A stretch of DNA of 64,000 nucleotides from the NCBI RefSeq assembly GCF_902726655.1, contig NZ_CACVAN010000001.1:2666001-2730000 (forward strand), written 5' to 3'. This document shows positions 8,714 through 18,471 of the stretch, piece after piece (positions within the stretch are counted from its first letter, which is position 1; every line of letters begins with the position of its first letter). Source of the DNA: Virgibacillus ihumii. Its GTDB lineage: Bacteria; Bacillota; Bacilli; Bacillales; Amphibacillaceae. The notes below the pieces were generated by a model. It saw only the letters and a list, made by a program, of their open reading frames with translations, was not told the DNA's origin and ran no database searches. The position numbers were made by a program, and so were the translations under genes.

Positions 8714-9592
8714 ATGTTACAAAAATTAAATCACTTAATGGATTACATCGAAACACATTTAACAGAAGAAATCTCCGGAAAAACGATATCAAAAATTGCA
8801 GGAATATCCGATTATCACTTTAAACGAATGTTTTCGTACATGGCAGGAATGTCATTGAATGAGTATATCAAAAACAGGAGATTATCCGTTGCGAATGTTG
8901 AATTAATAAACGGAGCCAAAGTGACAGATGTTGCCTATAAGTATGGCTATCAATCCATCGAAGGGTTTTCAAGAGCTTTTCGTGAATGGAGTGGTTTTTT
9001 ACCATCAGAAGTAATGAAAAACAACATTCAAAAATCATTTCCCAAATTTACTTTCATTATTGATATACGAGGAGGAGTATCTATGGAATTCAAAATTGAA
9101 AAGAAGGAAAAGTTTAATATCGTTGGTGTATCGAAAAGGGTTCCCATTCAATTCGAGGGCGAAAATAATGCTATCATTGAATTAGCTCAGTCCATAACCG
9201 AACAACAACGAAATGAAATGCATCAATTAGCCGATTTATATCCTCATCAAGTCCTAAATGTATCATATGATTTTGATGATGGATACCTGGAAGAAAAAGG
9301 TTTCCTGACGCATATGATTGGGTTTGCTACTACAAAAGAAAATCCATTCGATGATCTGGAGCAAATTACCATTGATAAAAGTTTGTGGGCAATCTTCCCT
9401 AACAGAGGGCCCTTCCCCACTACACTTCAGGAAACTTTCGCAAAAACATATTCCGAATGGCTGCCTTCTTCCAATTATGAAGTAGCAGATATGCCCGGGA
9501 TTTCTTTTACAAATCACACTAGTATTTCGAAAAATGTATATAGCGAAATTTGGATGCCAGTAAAAGAAAAAGGCAGCGATAAGCTTAAATGA
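8714..9592 (+). CDS. AraC-family regulator with GyrI-like effector-binding domain
   Basis: 292 residues. Residues 1-100 hold two helix-turn-helix units: ISGKTISKIAGISDYHFKRMF and TDVAYKYGYQSIEGFSRAFREWSG, the latter the classic AraC signature. Residues 115-290 form a GyrI/SOUL-like ligand-binding domain (MEFKIEKKEKFNIVGVSKR, and IWMPVKEKG at the end). Such proteins sense hydrophobic or cationic compounds and usually activate drug-resistance genes. AGGAGGG lies 6 bases before the ATG. No obvious target gene is adjacent, so its regulon is unknown. Confidence 0.88.
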   Translation: MLQKLNHLMDYIETHLTEEISGKTISKIAGISDYHFKRMFSYMAGMSLNEYIKNRRLSVANVELINGAKVTDVAYKYGYQSIEGFSRAFREWSGFLPSEVMKNNIQKSFPKFTFIIDIRGGVSMEFKIEKKEKFNIVGVSKRVPIQFEGENNAIIELAQSITEQQRNEMHQLADLYPHQVLNVSYDFDDGYLEEKGFLTHMIGFATTKENPFDDLEQITIDKSLWAIFPNRGPFPTTLQETFAKTYSEWLPSSNYEVADMPGISFTNHTSISKNVYSEIWMPVKEKGSDKLK

Positions 9593-9629
9593 TAGAAGTG
9601 ATATTCCGTTAAATTTTCATTTCCAATTG

Positions 9630-9660
9630 GACCAGTCAGCAGGTATTGACTGGTCTTTTT
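9630..9660 (+). terminator. Terminator after the AraC-type gene
   Basis: Perfect 9-bp stem GACCAGTCA / TGACTGGTC, 8-base loop, then five T. Confidence 0.85.
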
Positions 9661-9760
9661 AATATCGGAGAACAATGGAGTCATCGCTTGTTATGGCCAT
9701 GATGCCCCATAAACCCGGAAATGTTAAACCTGTTTCTTATCTGACCAGCATACTGACGAT

Positions 9761-9810
9761 AAGGCGCTACTTATACAGTTTAGCGCCCCCAGCTTTATAA
9801 CTGTTGCGCC
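9761..9810. repeat. GGCGC-based intergenic repeat cluster
   Basis: Contains AGGCGCTA...TAGCGCC (7-bp stem, 11-base loop) and a second, similar unit ending GTTGCGCC, so the motif GGCGC-(6 to 8)-ACNGTTATAA-like recurs about every 24 bases on the minus strand. No gene is visible in 9,661-9,871. A further GGCGC pair lies at about 10,393-10,410. Looks like a small palindromic repeat, identity unknown. Confidence 0.4.
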
Positions 9811-9871
9811 TTTTTCAAAGCAAAAAATCCCAGGTTTTTATCAGGGGGGAGAATCATTGCCCCCCTCTTCA

Positions 9872-10336
9872 TTAATCAACATATTTATTTTTAAACTGAT
9901 CGGAACCAATACCGCCAACTATCATTAAAGCTAATGGTAAAAAATTTGATATAATTTTTGGTACACCCTCTGGAATCATAATACCTGTACTAACAAAATG
10001 ATGCAGGCCAAGAATAATCAACTTTACGACTAATAGAAATACGCCCAATAAAAACACACTATCAAAGAATGCTTTCCATTTCGGATGCGCCAGTTTTTTA
10101 CTATCCCAAATAACTTTTTCTTTCAATTCTTTGTCACTCCTTAACAATTCATCTATTGTGATACCGAATAGATCACTCAATTCAATGATCACTTCGATAC
10201 TGGGATAATTCTTGCCAATTTCCCATTTTGAGACCGACTGACGACTAACATGGATTTTTTCAGCGAGGTATGTTTGTGACCACCCTCTTTTTTCTCGTTC
10301 TTTTTTTAACCGTTCACCAAAATACATGTTAATCAT
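9872..10336 (-). CDS. XRE-family DNA-binding protein with C-terminal membrane segments
   Basis: 154 residues. The N-terminal HTH (about 5-60) reads ERLKKEREKRGWSQTYLAEK then VSRQSVSKWEIGKNYPS, a typical Cro/CI-type helix-turn-helix. Residues 85-150 contain two hydrophobic helices (SVFLLGVFLLVVKLIILGL and ISNFLPLALMIVGGIG), so the regulator is probably membrane anchored. Start is ATG 10,336 or ATG 10,327; the Shine-Dalgarno spacing does not decide. No partner gene is adjacent. Confidence 0.82.
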   Translation of the reverse strand: MINMYFGERLKKEREKRGWSQTYLAEKIHVSRQSVSKWEIGKNYPSIEVIIELSDLFGITIDELLRSDKELKEKVIWDSKKLAHPKWKAFFDSVFLLGVFLLVVKLIILGLHHFVSTGIMIPEGVPKIISNFLPLALMIVGGIGSDQFKNKYVD

Positions 10337-10774
10337 CGCCTTTCTTTTTTTCCATTATTGGCAGAGTGAATAGTTTAAGTAAAGATAGTAATAGGCGCAC
10401 CAAGGCGCAACCTGTCGTTGCCCCTCCATTATTGCTTCCTTTTCGGCAATCCTTCTTTTTATATTAGGGATTAATTAAAAGTATAAATCCTTATTATTTT
10501 CAGATAATTCCATGAAATATTCTGCATCTTATTATACATTTTAGGATTTTTCCCAAAATGCTCCCGATATTATACCTTCCCCTAAGTGTTTTACCCTATT
10601 ACTAATGTAACTTTATTTCCTTCACATTCTTTATTCAGATACCTTTCACAGGGATCTTCATCAAACTGGTTCAATCGTTGAACACCTCTTATATAATAAA
10701 TCGACGGATAAAAATATTGCCACTCAACATGCACACCAATCGTGAATTTGAGCAGCAATATTCGAAAAGACTTC
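10337..10774. other. Intergenic region without a recognisable gene
   Basis: 438 bases, AT-rich. A minus-strand ORF at 10,591-10,854 runs into the DUF554 gene in another frame and has no family features. I see GGCGC motifs at about 10,393-10,410 and otherwise nothing I can name. Confidence 0.5.
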
Positions 10775-11479
10775 TTAAAAAAGCAAATATATATAATAAA
10801 CAAACCCGACAGTAAACAATGAAGGCAGTAAGTTGCCGACACGGATTTGAACAATCTTCAGGAGATTCAAACCGATCGCGACAATTAACAGCCCGCCTAC
10901 TGCGGTTATTTCTGTAATAAGACCATTCAGAAATGACTCCGGAAGCAGTTGTTCAATTTGCGTGGCCAACAATGCAATTGAACCCTGGTAAAGAACAACT
11001 GGAACTACGGAAAAAATGACACCAAAACCCAGCGTTGTTGTTAAAACCAACGCAACAAATCCATCAATGATGCCTTTCGTTATCAGTATTTCATGATCGC
11101 CACGTAAGCCACTGTCCAGCGCGCCAATGACCGACATGGCCCCGATAACAAATATTAAGGAAGCGGTAATGAATCCCTGGGAGACACTGAAGTCGTCATC
11201 TGTCGTTGAAAATTGTGAGCCAATCCAGGCACCCAGGCGGTTCAGTCCTTCTTCCACATGGATAAGTTCCCCTATTATTGCTCCTGTCAATAAACTGAGC
11301 AGGACAACAATAATAACTTCTGTTGAAAAAGCCATTTGCATCCCGATCAGAATAACGGCCAATCCGATTCCATGCATTACCGTTTCTTTATAACGTTCCG
11401 GTATCTTCGTAAAAATCAACCCAAGCAAGCTTCCTGCGATAATACAGGCACCATTCACTAATGTTCCATATAAGACCAT
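10775..11479 (-). CDS. DUF554 family membrane protein (YqgA/YdfK-like)
   Basis: 234 residues with about six hydrophobic helices. The start GTLVNGACIIAGSLLGL, the central ITASLIFVIGAMSVIGALDSGLRGD and TKGIIDGFVALVL are the family hallmarks of DUF554 putative transporters. Substrate unknown. It is 26 bases from the desulfurase-like gene on the same strand and may be in its operon. Confidence 0.88.
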   Translation of the reverse strand: MVLYGTLVNGACIIAGSLLGLIFTKIPERYKETVMHGIGLAVILIGMQMAFSTEVIIVVLLSLLTGAIIGELIHVEEGLNRLGAWIGSQFSTTDDDFSVSQGFITASLIFVIGAMSVIGALDSGLRGDHEILITKGIIDGFVALVLTTTLGFGVIFSVVPVVLYQGSIALLATQIEQLLPESFLNGLITEITAVGGLLIVAIGLNLLKIVQIRVGNLLPSLFTVGFVYYIYLLF

Positions 11480-11505
11480 TACAACATCTCCAATTATTCT
11501 GTGAT

Positions 11506-12660
11506 TTATAACTGCTCATAAGCTGCAACTATTTCACTGACTGCTTTTAAAAATGTATTTACTTCTGCATCGGTATTATATATCCCCAAGCTTGCCCGCA
11601 CTGCTCCCCGCTCCATTGTATCCAGCGACTCATGTCCAAGCGGACTGCAATGAAGACCGGCGCGTACCGCAATATCATAGTGTGAATCCAATATCATGGC
11701 CATTTCCTGTGAAGAGATATTTCGTACATTAAAGGTTACAATCGGCATTCGTGGTTGATGTTCATCAGGACCATAGCAGGTAATTCCCGGTATAGTTTTA
11801 AGTCCAGTTAACAGCTTTTTTGCCAGCAATGTTTCACGTGGAACATTTTCATTTTGTCTTTTTTCAAATTGTTTCATCGCAGCATTCAGACCAGCGATCC
11901 CCGGTGTGTTCAGTGTCCCGCTTTCGTATTTTTCGGGCCATTGATCTGGTTGTCCAACCGATTCGGAATGTGCTCCTGTTCCACCATGGTGAATCGGTTC
12001 AAGCTGGATATTCCCTTCAACCAGAAGCATCCCTGTTCCCTGAGGTCCAAGTAATCCCTTATGACCAGAAAAAACCAGCATATCGATTCCCTGTGCCGTC
12101 ATATTTATTTCTGTATGTCCGGCGGTCTGCGAACCATCAACCAGCGTTATGATGGAATTCTTGTGTGCAAGCTCCGCAACTTCTTCAATCGGGAGAATTG
12201 CACCGGTTAAATTTGATGCATGTGTCATCGCAATCAGTTTTGTATTTGAGGATATCGCACTTTTTACATTATGTATAAATTGATTACTGTCTTCTTCCCA
12301 CTTAATATATGTCACGACGATCCCTTTTTGTTTTTTTAAATACTCCAACGGTCTTCTGATGGAGTTATGTTCAAAAGAAGAAGCGATGACATGATCCCCT
12401 GCCTCCAATGGATAACCTTTAATCGCCTGATTCAGGGCAACTGTGGCATTCGGATAAAACAGCGCTTTTTTGGGATCTGTGCAACCGAATACACGACTTG
12501 CTCTTTCCCGGGTTTCCTGAATCAGATTTGCAGCATCTCTCGCTAATTTATGGCTCCCTCTGCCCGGGTTTGCACCTGCTTCATTTAAAGCGTACACCAT
12601 CGCCTCCCCTACTTCCGGTGGTTTTGGAAACGATGAAGCGGCCTGATCAAAGTAAATCAT
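11506..12660 (-). CDS. Cysteine desulfurase family PLP enzyme
   Basis: 384 residues, fold-type I class V aminotransferase. Seen: N-terminal IYFDQAASSFPKP, NATVALNQAI phosphate-binding region, LVDGSQTAGH (PLP Asp), the PLP lysine in FSGHKGLLGPQGTG, and the putative catalytic Cys in GLHCSPLGHE near residue 340. The PNPGRGSHKLA-like segment and overall layout match the desulfurase family proteins that are not part of isc or suf operons. Likely mobilises sulfur from cysteine or a related substrate; the acceptor is unknown. A parS site lies inside this gene. Confidence 0.88.
   Translation of the reverse strand: MIYFDQAASSFPKPPEVGEAMVYALNEAGANPGRGSHKLARDAANLIQETRERASRVFGCTDPKKALFYPNATVALNQAIKGYPLEAGDHVIASSFEHNSIRRPLEYLKKQKGIVVTYIKWEEDSNQFIHNVKSAISSNTKLIAMTHASNLTGAILPIEEVAELAHKNSIITLVDGSQTAGHTEINMTAQGIDMLVFSGHKGLLGPQGTGMLLVEGNIQLEPIHHGGTGAHSESVGQPDQWPEKYESGTLNTPGIAGLNAAMKQFEKRQNENVPRETLLAKKLLTGLKTIPGITCYGPDEHQPRMPIVTFNVRNISSQEMAMILDSHYDIAVRAGLHCSPLGHESLDTMERGAVRASLGIYNTDAEVNTFLKAVSEIVAAYEQL
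11830..11845 (-). other. parS site inside the desulfurase-like gene
   Basis: TGTTTCACGTGGAACA on plus, which is TGTTCCACGTGAAACA on minus: a canonical ParB (Spo0J) loading site, identical to the one at 15,531 but inverted. It lies within coding sequence, as parS sites often do. Confidence 0.92.
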
Positions 12661-12765
12661 CTACCTTTTCCCCCTTTCAATTAAAATGAAAAACTTGCCA
12701 CCTGCCGCGTTTTACAGCGAATACCAATATATTTATTAGTATTGTCTTCCATAACGTATCGTTAT

Positions 12766-12801
12766 TAAAAAAGACTGACAGCATCACGCGGCTAATCAGT
12801 C
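12766..12801 (-). terminator. Terminator after spo0J
   Basis: Read on minus: GACTGA, 17-base loop, TCAGTC, then seven T. Ends the soj-spo0J transcript before the desulfurase-like gene. Confidence 0.65.
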
Positions 12802-12827
12802 AGTTGTTATTTTAATCGTTGAACTGT

Positions 12828-13670
12828 TTATTTCTCCAACGTCGTTAATATCCGTTCGAGATCATCATTCGAATAAAACTCTATTTCAATCTTTCCTTTT
12901 CGTTTTCCGCGATTAATAGATACAGCAGTACCCAAACGATCCCGAAGAACTGTCTCACGTTCCTTGATGAACACATCTTTCTCAGGCTTTTTCTTCTTCT
13001 TTGTCTGTTTTCCCTTTTCATTTAACTGTACAATCAGCTGTTCAACTTGTCGTACATTCAATTTCTCGCTTCGTATTTTATCAACGAACGGCATGATTTT
13101 ATCCGTATCCTTGATTCCCAGCAATGCACGACCATGCCCCATTGAAAGCTCCCCATTATTAATATAGGCAATCGCCTGATCAGGCAATGATAATAAGCGA
13201 ACAATATTGGCAATATGGGATCTGCTTTTGCCAAGACGTTTTGACAATTCGTCTTGAGTAATTTCCAATTCATTCATCAAATTGGAATATGCATAAGCTT
13301 CCTCTATTGGCGTTAAATCTTCCCGCTGCAGATTTTCCAGCAGCGCCACTTCCATCATTTTTTCGTCAGTAAGCTCTTTGACAACCGCTGGAATCACATC
13401 CAGACCAGCTTCTTTCGCAGCACGAAAACGGCGTTCACCAACGACAATTTCATAACCTTTAATACTCTTTCGTACGATTAGCGGCTGAATAATGCCGTAT
13501 TGCAAGATAGATTCTTTTAATTCCTCAATTGCATCCGCATGAAATGTCTTTCTAGGCTGATAAGGATTCGGACGGCAATCTTTGACAGGAATCTCTTGAA
13601 TCATGTCATCTGTCTTTTCTTCAATTTCAGGGAAAAAAGCATCTAAACCTTTACCTAACCCTTTCGCCAC
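12828..13670 (-). CDS. spo0J: Chromosome partitioning protein ParB/Spo0J
   Basis: CTP-dependent DNA clamp that loads at parS and organises the origin region, also recruiting SMC. 280 residues. N-terminus MAKGLGKGLDAFFP (the short region that stimulates Soj), then the ParB/CTPase box with NPYQPRK, VVGERRFRAAK (GERR motif) and ENLQREDL, the HTH EITQDELSKRLGKSRSHIANI, and a C-terminal dimerisation domain. It overlaps the end of soj by 20 bases, the usual coupling. Two parS sites lie within 3 kb. Confidence 0.97.
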   Translation of the reverse strand: MAKGLGKGLDAFFPEIEEKTDDMIQEIPVKDCRPNPYQPRKTFHADAIEELKESILQYGIIQPLIVRKSIKGYEIVVGERRFRAAKEAGLDVIPAVVKELTDEKMMEVALLENLQREDLTPIEEAYAYSNLMNELEITQDELSKRLGKSRSHIANIVRLLSLPDQAIAYINNGELSMGHGRALLGIKDTDKIMPFVDKIRSEKLNVRQVEQLIVQLNEKGKQTKKKKKPEKDVFIKERETVLRDRLGTAVSINRGKRKGKIEIEFYSNDDLERILTTLEK

Positions 13671-14424
13671 TGCTCATCACTTCCTTCGCTAATTCAAGAT
13701 AGACCTCTGCACCTTTCGATTTCGGGTCATACGTAATAATTGGCTGACCATGACTTGGGGCTTCACCCAAGCGAACATTTCTCGGAATAACAGATTTATA
13801 GACTTTATCCTGAAAATATTTTTTGACCTCTTCGATCACCTGAACACCAAGGTTTGTACGGGCATCGAGCATTGTCAACAGTACACCTTCAATCATCAGC
13901 TGTTTGTTTAAATGTTTCTGAACGAGTCTGATTGTATTTAAAAGCTGACTCAAACCTTCCAATGCATAATATTCGCATTGTACCGGAATCATGACGGTAT
14001 CCGATGAGGACAACGCATTAATTGTCAATAATCCCAGCGACGGAGGGCAATCGATAATAATATAATCATAGTTATCTTTCAAATCCTCCAATGACTTTTT
14101 CAATCGAATTTCTCTTGAAATAGTCGGAACAAGCTCAATTTCTGCCCCTGCAAGTTGGATTGTTGCTGGAATAATATCGAGATTTTTTGTATTAGTAGGT
14201 ACACAAACGTTTTCTGCCGGTAAATCCTCAACCAGAACATTATAAATACACTGATCCATGTCAGCTTTGTTAATACCAACACCGCTTGTGGCATTTCCCT
14301 GTGGATCAATATCTACAAGCAGCACCTTATTATTGAAATGTGCCAATCCTGCGCTCAAGTTTACCGATGATGTTGTTTTTCCTACGCCACCCTTCTGATT
14401 TGCAATGGCCATAATTTTTCCCAT
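13651..14424 (-). CDS. soj: Chromosome partitioning ATPase ParA/Soj
   Basis: Deviant Walker ATPase that works with Spo0J on origin segregation and DnaA control. 257 residues from the ATG at 14,424; AGGTGGG lies 7 bases upstream, whereas a GTG at 14,436 overlaps it. Deviant Walker A KGGVGKTT is at residues 11-18 with the signature Lys11; DIDPQGNATSG and IIDCPPSLG (Walker B) follow. Standard soj-spo0J operon. Confidence 0.96.
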   Translation of the reverse strand: MGKIMAIANQKGGVGKTTSSVNLSAGLAHFNNKVLLVDIDPQGNATSGVGINKADMDQCIYNVLVEDLPAENVCVPTNTKNLDIIPATIQLAGAEIELVPTISREIRLKKSLEDLKDNYDYIIIDCPPSLGLLTINALSSSDTVMIPVQCEYYALEGLSQLLNTIRLVQKHLNKQLMIEGVLLTMLDARTNLGVQVIEEVKKYFQDKVYKSVIPRNVRLGEAPSHGQPIITYDPKSKGAEVYLELAKEVMSSGERVR

Positions 14425-14551
14425 GCTGTCACCCACCTAAACTCTATACGTTTTATTTTACCACTTTTTTTGTCGGAATACCTCTTATTCATGGTTATTG
14501 TTAGAAAAAAGTAATCTTCATTCAGTGGTCATTATCGTAATAAGCGGAATG

Positions 14552-14590
14552 AAAAGCCACTCATCCTTCCAGCAAAGATGAATGGCTTTT
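14552..14590 (-). terminator. Terminator after noc
   Basis: On minus AAAAGCCATTCATC pairs with GATGAGTGGCTTTT (one G-U pair) around an 11-base loop, with T's following. Separates noc from soj-spo0J. Confidence 0.75.
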
Positions 14591-14617
14591 TAATTCCGAT
14601 ATGAAAGCTAAAATATA

Positions 14618-15478
14618 TCATTTCTTTTTAGGTATTTTTATCGTGATCTGATAAAAATCGTCTTCGTCCTTCTCGTCCGATTCTACATCAATTCCTGTTT
14701 TAGAGACCATATTCAATGACTGACGAATCGTATTCATCGCAATCCGGATGTCTTTATTAACACCCTTCAGTTTTGGCTTCTTTTTTGCAGGTTTTTCTTT
14801 CGGTTTATCAAGCATTTCAATATATTCTTCCGTTTGTTTCACATTCAATTGTTTTTCCAAAATTGCGTTCAAAACTTCACGCTGCTTGTCCTGATCACTA
14901 ACCTTAATTAATGCCCGTGCATGTCTTTCGGTAATTTCCTTATCCAGCACAGCCTGCTGGACTTCTACCGGAAGTTTTAATAATCGCAGTTTGTTTGCTA
15001 TTGTTGACTGATTTTTACCAAGACGCTGGGCTAATGCTTCCTGAGTCAGTTCATGAAGTTCCAACAAACTTTCATATGCCTGCGCTTCTTCAATAACAGT
15101 CAGTTCTTCACGCTGCAGATTTTCAATCAAAGCGACCGAAGCTGTTTCCGCATCAGACATTTCCCGAATAATCGCCGGTATTTTCGTCCACTCGAGTGAT
15201 TGTACCGCCCGCCATCTTCGTTCACCGGCAATAATTTCATATGCTTCTTTATCACCCAATTTGCGAACAATTATTGGCTGAATCATACCGTGTGTATGTA
15301 TTGTTTGGGCCAGTTCGTTTATTTTTTCCTCATTAAAAATAGACCTTGGCTGAAATCTGTTAGGTTCAATCTTTTCAACAGGAAGTTGTTCGACTTCATT
15401 CGGGTTATATGAATCTTCCTTTTGGTTGGAATTAGATTTATCCCCCAGACCAAATATTCGATTAAAAGGACTTGCCAT
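14618..15478 (-). CDS. noc: Nucleoid occlusion protein Noc (ParB family)
   Basis: Spo0J paralogue that binds Noc-binding sites, associates with the membrane and blocks Z-ring assembly over DNA. 286 residues. N-terminal [14 protein letters not shown] is the amphipathic membrane-targeting segment of Noc. Then [26 protein letters not shown], and [23 protein letters not shown], with a Lys/Pro linker ([11 protein letters not shown]) before the C-terminal domain. The ATG at 15,478 is 9 bases from AAAGGTGG; a TTG at 15,484 is possible. Position between rsmG and soj is standard. Confidence 0.94.
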   Translation of the reverse strand: MASPFNRIFGLGDKSNSNQKEDSYNPNEVEQLPVEKIEPNRFQPRSIFNEEKINELAQTIHTHGMIQPIIVRKLGDKEAYEIIAGERRWRAVQSLEWTKIPAIIREMSDAETASVALIENLQREELTVIEEAQAYESLLELHELTQEALAQRLGKNQSTIANKLRLLKLPVEVQQAVLDKEITERHARALIKVSDQDKQREVLNAILEKQLNVKQTEEYIEMLDKPKEKPAKKKPKLKGVNKDIRIAMNTIRQSLNMVSKTGIDVESDEKDEDDFYQITIKIPKKK

Positions 15479-15530
15479 AATCAAGCACCACCTTTAACTC
15501 GTACATCAATGACGATCGCTACTGCTAAAT

Positions 15531-15546
15531 TGTTCCACGTGAAACA
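15531..15546 (+). other. parS site between noc and rsmG
   Basis: TGTTCCACGTGAAACA, a 16-bp near-palindrome matching the Bacillus parS consensus. About 7 kb from dnaA, in the origin-proximal region where parS sites cluster. Confidence 0.95.
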
Positions 15547-15563
15547 TTGTATTTTTTAGCAAT

Positions 15564-15703
15564 TTAGAAAGTATAAACACTTTCTAACTGCAAAAGTGCA
15601 ACTGAGGACATTCACCATAAAGCTTGACTTTAGAGCATAAGGGTTTCCAAGAAAGCAAAATACTTTCATAAGAATCCTTTTTAACGAATGCCACGTTTAC
15701 TAA
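15564..15703. repeat. Intergenic repeat element, copy A (about 140 bp)
   Basis: Begins with a perfect hairpin TTAGAAAGT/ACTTTCTAA (15,564-15,587), followed by CTGCAAAAGTGCAACT, AGAGCATAAGGG, AAGAAAGC and CTTTCATAAGA. It aligns along its whole length with copy B at 27,111-27,255. This fills most of the 321-base gap between noc and rsmG; parS fills the rest. No ORF is visible in it. Confidence 0.8.
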
Positions 15704-15799
15704 TAATTAAACAACCATACTAATCTATAATCCTATTTTATCATATGTACACATGAATGAGTATGTATTTAAAAAATAATATCTGGTCTTTCTGCCCCT

Positions 15800-16516
15800 T
15801 TATTCAATTGGATCTTTGTTCGGAAGTCCAGGTTTACGCGGATATTTTTTAGGTGTCTTACGTTTTTTATCTATGATAATAATAGAACGTTCACTTTCTT
15901 CCATTGGCAATGTAAACGTATGAAATGCATTCATTTTTCCACCAAGGATTTCAATTGCCGTCTCAGCACCTTTTAATTCAGCTTCAGCCTGTGCCCCCTT
16001 CATGGCAATAAATACGCCATCCTTTTTGGTCAGTGGCAGACATAATTCACTTAATACAGACATTCGGGCAACTGCTCTTGCTGTGACGATATCAAATGTT
16101 TCCCTGAATTTTTCACTTTTTCCAAATGTTTCCGCTCGGTCGTGATAAAATGCCACATTTTCAAGATCCAATTGCACTGCAAGCTGATTTAGAAAATTAA
16201 TCCGTTTCTTCAATGAATCGACAATCGTAACACGCAAATGTGGAAAACATATTTTGAGTGGGATGCTCGGGAACCCGGCCCCGGCACCCACATCACAAAT
16301 ATGTGCAGTGTGCGAAAAGTCATGATGAAATGCAGCTGTAATGGAATCATAGAAATGTTTTAAATATACATCTTCCCTGCTTTTCAATGAGGTTAGATTA
16401 ATTTTTTCATTCCATTCTATAAGTGTTTCAAAATAACGGTTAAATTGCTCCAGCTGGGTTTCGTTTAAATCGATACCATGCTGACGCAATGCCTCGGTAA
16501 ATCGTTCTGGATTCAT
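15800..16516 (-). CDS. rsmG: 16S rRNA (guanine-527-N7)-methyltransferase
   Basis: SAM-dependent methyltransferase modifying G527 of 16S rRNA; loss gives low-level streptomycin resistance in other bacteria. 238 residues from the ATG at 16,516, with GAGGAG 8 bases upstream; a longer frame to 16,570 overlaps mnmG and lacks support. Motif I is [25 protein letters not shown] and KGAQAEAEL are conserved. Basic C-terminus ([14 protein letters not shown]). Follows mnmG on the same strand by 19 bases. Confidence 0.96.
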   Translation of the reverse strand: MNPERFTEALRQHGIDLNETQLEQFNRYFETLIEWNEKINLTSLKSREDVYLKHFYDSITAAFHHDFSHTAHICDVGAGAGFPSIPLKICFPHLRVTIVDSLKKRINFLNQLAVQLDLENVAFYHDRAETFGKSEKFRETFDIVTARAVARMSVLSELCLPLTKKDGVFIAMKGAQAEAELKGAETAIEILGGKMNAFHTFTLPMEESERSIIIIDKKRKTPKKYPRKPGLPNKDPIE

Positions 16517-16535
16517 ACAAAGAACTCCTCGCACT

Positions 16536-18422
16536 TTAATTGGCAACCCTGGCAACGTTACCTTGTTCAATATAAATAAGCAAAATGGAAATATCAGACG
16601 GATTTACGCCGGAAATCCGTGATGCCTGACCAACAGACAGCGGACGTACTTGTTTCAATTTTTCTCTCGCTTCTGTTGCAATACCACTGATAGCATCATA
16701 GTCAATCTTATCAGGTATTTTCTTATCTTCCATTTTCAGCATACGTTCGACTTGCTCATTTGCCTTTTTAATATACCCTTCGTATTTAATTTGGATTTCC
16801 ACCTGTTCACGGACAACTTCCGGTAATTCAGGATTAGGCTCAATCACCGTTTCCAGCATATCATAGGTAATTTCCGGACGCTTCAAAAGATCATACGCAC
16901 GCACTGCCTCTTTTAATGGCGTTCCATTTGCGTCTTTCATCATTTTTTGAACATGTTCTTCCGGCTTAATCACAATTTTGTACAGACGGTTCTTCTCTTC
17001 TTCCACCATTTGATTCTTTTCAGCATATTTATTGTAACGTTCTTCTTTAATCAAACCAAGGTTATATCCAATTTCTGTCAATCTTAAATCTGCATTATCA
17101 TGTCGAAGCAGCAGACGGTATTCGGCACGGGATGTCAGTAAACGATACGGTTCATTTGTACCTTTGGTTACAAGATCATCAATCAGAACACCAATATATG
17201 CCTGGGAACGATCCAAAATTAGTGATTCTTTACCAAGCACTTTGGATGCGGCATTGATTCCAGCCATAATACCTTGTGCGGCAGCTTCCTCATATCCGGA
17301 TGTGCCGTTTATCTGACCGGCAGTGAATAATCCAGGAATATTTTTCAATTCGAGTGTCGGCCATAACTGAGTCGGAATAATCGCATCGTATTCAATCGCA
17401 TAACCGGCACGCATAATTTCTGCATTTTCAAGTCCCGGAACGGATTTCACCATATCATGCTGGATATATTCCGGTAATGACGTTGACAGTCCCTGGACAT
17501 AAACTTCTTCCGTATCTCTGCCCTCTGGCTCAAGGAAAATTTGATGGCGTGGTTTGTCGTTAAACCGGACAATTTTATCCTCAATCGATGGACAATACCG
17601 TGGTCCTGTACCACGCTTCATTCCGGAATACATCGCTGACAACGACAAATTATCATTGATAATCTGATGTGTGAATTCATTTGTATACGTAAGCCAGCAT
17701 GGAATCTGATCGGTTATATATTCCGTTGTCTCATACGAAAAAGCACGCAGTTTTTCATCACCAGGCTGTATTTCCGTTTTGGAATAATCAATCGTATGAC
17801 TGTTTACTCTTGGCGGTGTTCCGGTTTTAAATCGGGTCAGTTCAATTCCCAGTTTCTCCAGATACTCTGATAATTTAATGGAAGCGCGCTGGTTATTTGG
17901 ACCACTTTCATACTCGAGATCCCCCATCAGAACTTTCCCGCGCATAAACGTACCTGTTGTTATGATTACATTTTCAGCATGATACGCGGCTTTTGTTTCG
18001 GTAATCACACCTTTACAGACGCCGTCCTCCATAATCAATTCATTAACCATGCCTTGTCGTAAGGTCAAATTTTCTTCATTTTCCAGGACATGCTTCATTT
18101 CTTTTATATATAATGGTTTATCAGCTTGTGCACGCAATGCCTGCACTGCCGGACCTTTCCCGGTATTCAACATCCGCATCTGGATGTGCGTTTTATCAAT
18201 TACTTTCGCCATTACACCGCCAAGCGCATCCACTTCACGAACGACTATGCCTTTAGCAGGGCCGCCAAGTGATGGATTACACGGCATAAACGCAACCATA
18301 TCCAGGTTCAATGTCAGCATTAATGTTTTCGCACCCATTCGGGCAGCGGCAACTCCGGCTTCAACACCCGCATGACCGGCGCCAATTACAATAACGTCAT
18401 AATGTCCTGCATCATATACCAT
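16536..18422 (-). CDS. mnmG: tRNA uridine-34 carboxymethylaminomethyl modification enzyme, FAD subunit
   Basis: Works with MnmE to place cmnm5 groups on U34 of tRNAs. 628 residues. Rossmann FAD motif [10 protein letters not shown] at 14-23, then [29 protein letters not shown], and [12 protein letters not shown], all diagnostic; the catalytic Cys pair lies in these segments. C-terminal [20 protein letters not shown] binds MnmE. Operon mnmE-mnmG-rsmG as in most Bacilli, although a short repeat separates it from mnmE. Confidence 0.97.
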   Translation of the reverse strand: MVYDAGHYDVIVIGAGHAGVEAGVAAARMGAKTLMLTLNLDMVAFMPCNPSLGGPAKGIVVREVDALGGVMAKVIDKTHIQMRMLNTGKGPAVQALRAQADKPLYIKEMKHVLENEENLTLRQGMVNELIMEDGVCKGVITETKAAYHAENVIITTGTFMRGKVLMGDLEYESGPNNQRASIKLSEYLEKLGIELTRFKTGTPPRVNSHTIDYSKTEIQPGDEKLRAFSYETTEYITDQIPCWLTYTNEFTHQIINDNLSLSAMYSGMKRGTGPRYCPSIEDKIVRFNDKPRHQIFLEPEGRDTEEVYVQGLSTSLPEYIQHDMVKSVPGLENAEIMRAGYAIEYDAIIPTQLWPTLELKNIPGLFTAGQINGTSGYEEAAAQGIMAGINAASKVLGKESLILDRSQAYIGVLIDDLVTKGTNEPYRLLTSRAEYRLLLRHDNADLRLTEIGYNLGLIKEERYNKYAEKNQMVEEEKNRLYKIVIKPEEHVQKMMKDANGTPLKEAVRAYDLLKRPEITYDMLETVIEPNPELPEVVREQVEIQIKYEGYIKKANEQVERMLKMEDKKIPDKIDYDAISGIATEAREKLKQVRPLSVGQASRISGVNPSDISILLIYIEQGNVARVAN

Positions 18423-18471
18423 GTTTGTTCACCCTTTCTTTTAAAAAGATTAGTTTATCTCATTCCTATCG

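Noticed and set aside
10591..10854. Minus-strand ORF of 87 codons
   Set aside because: Overlaps the 3' end of the DUF554 gene in another frame and has no ribosome-binding site or family pattern.
12500..12520. TTTCCCGGGTTT as a Noc-binding site
   Set aside because: Only half matches ATTTCCCGGGAAAT; the second half does not, and no other candidate is seen in the window.
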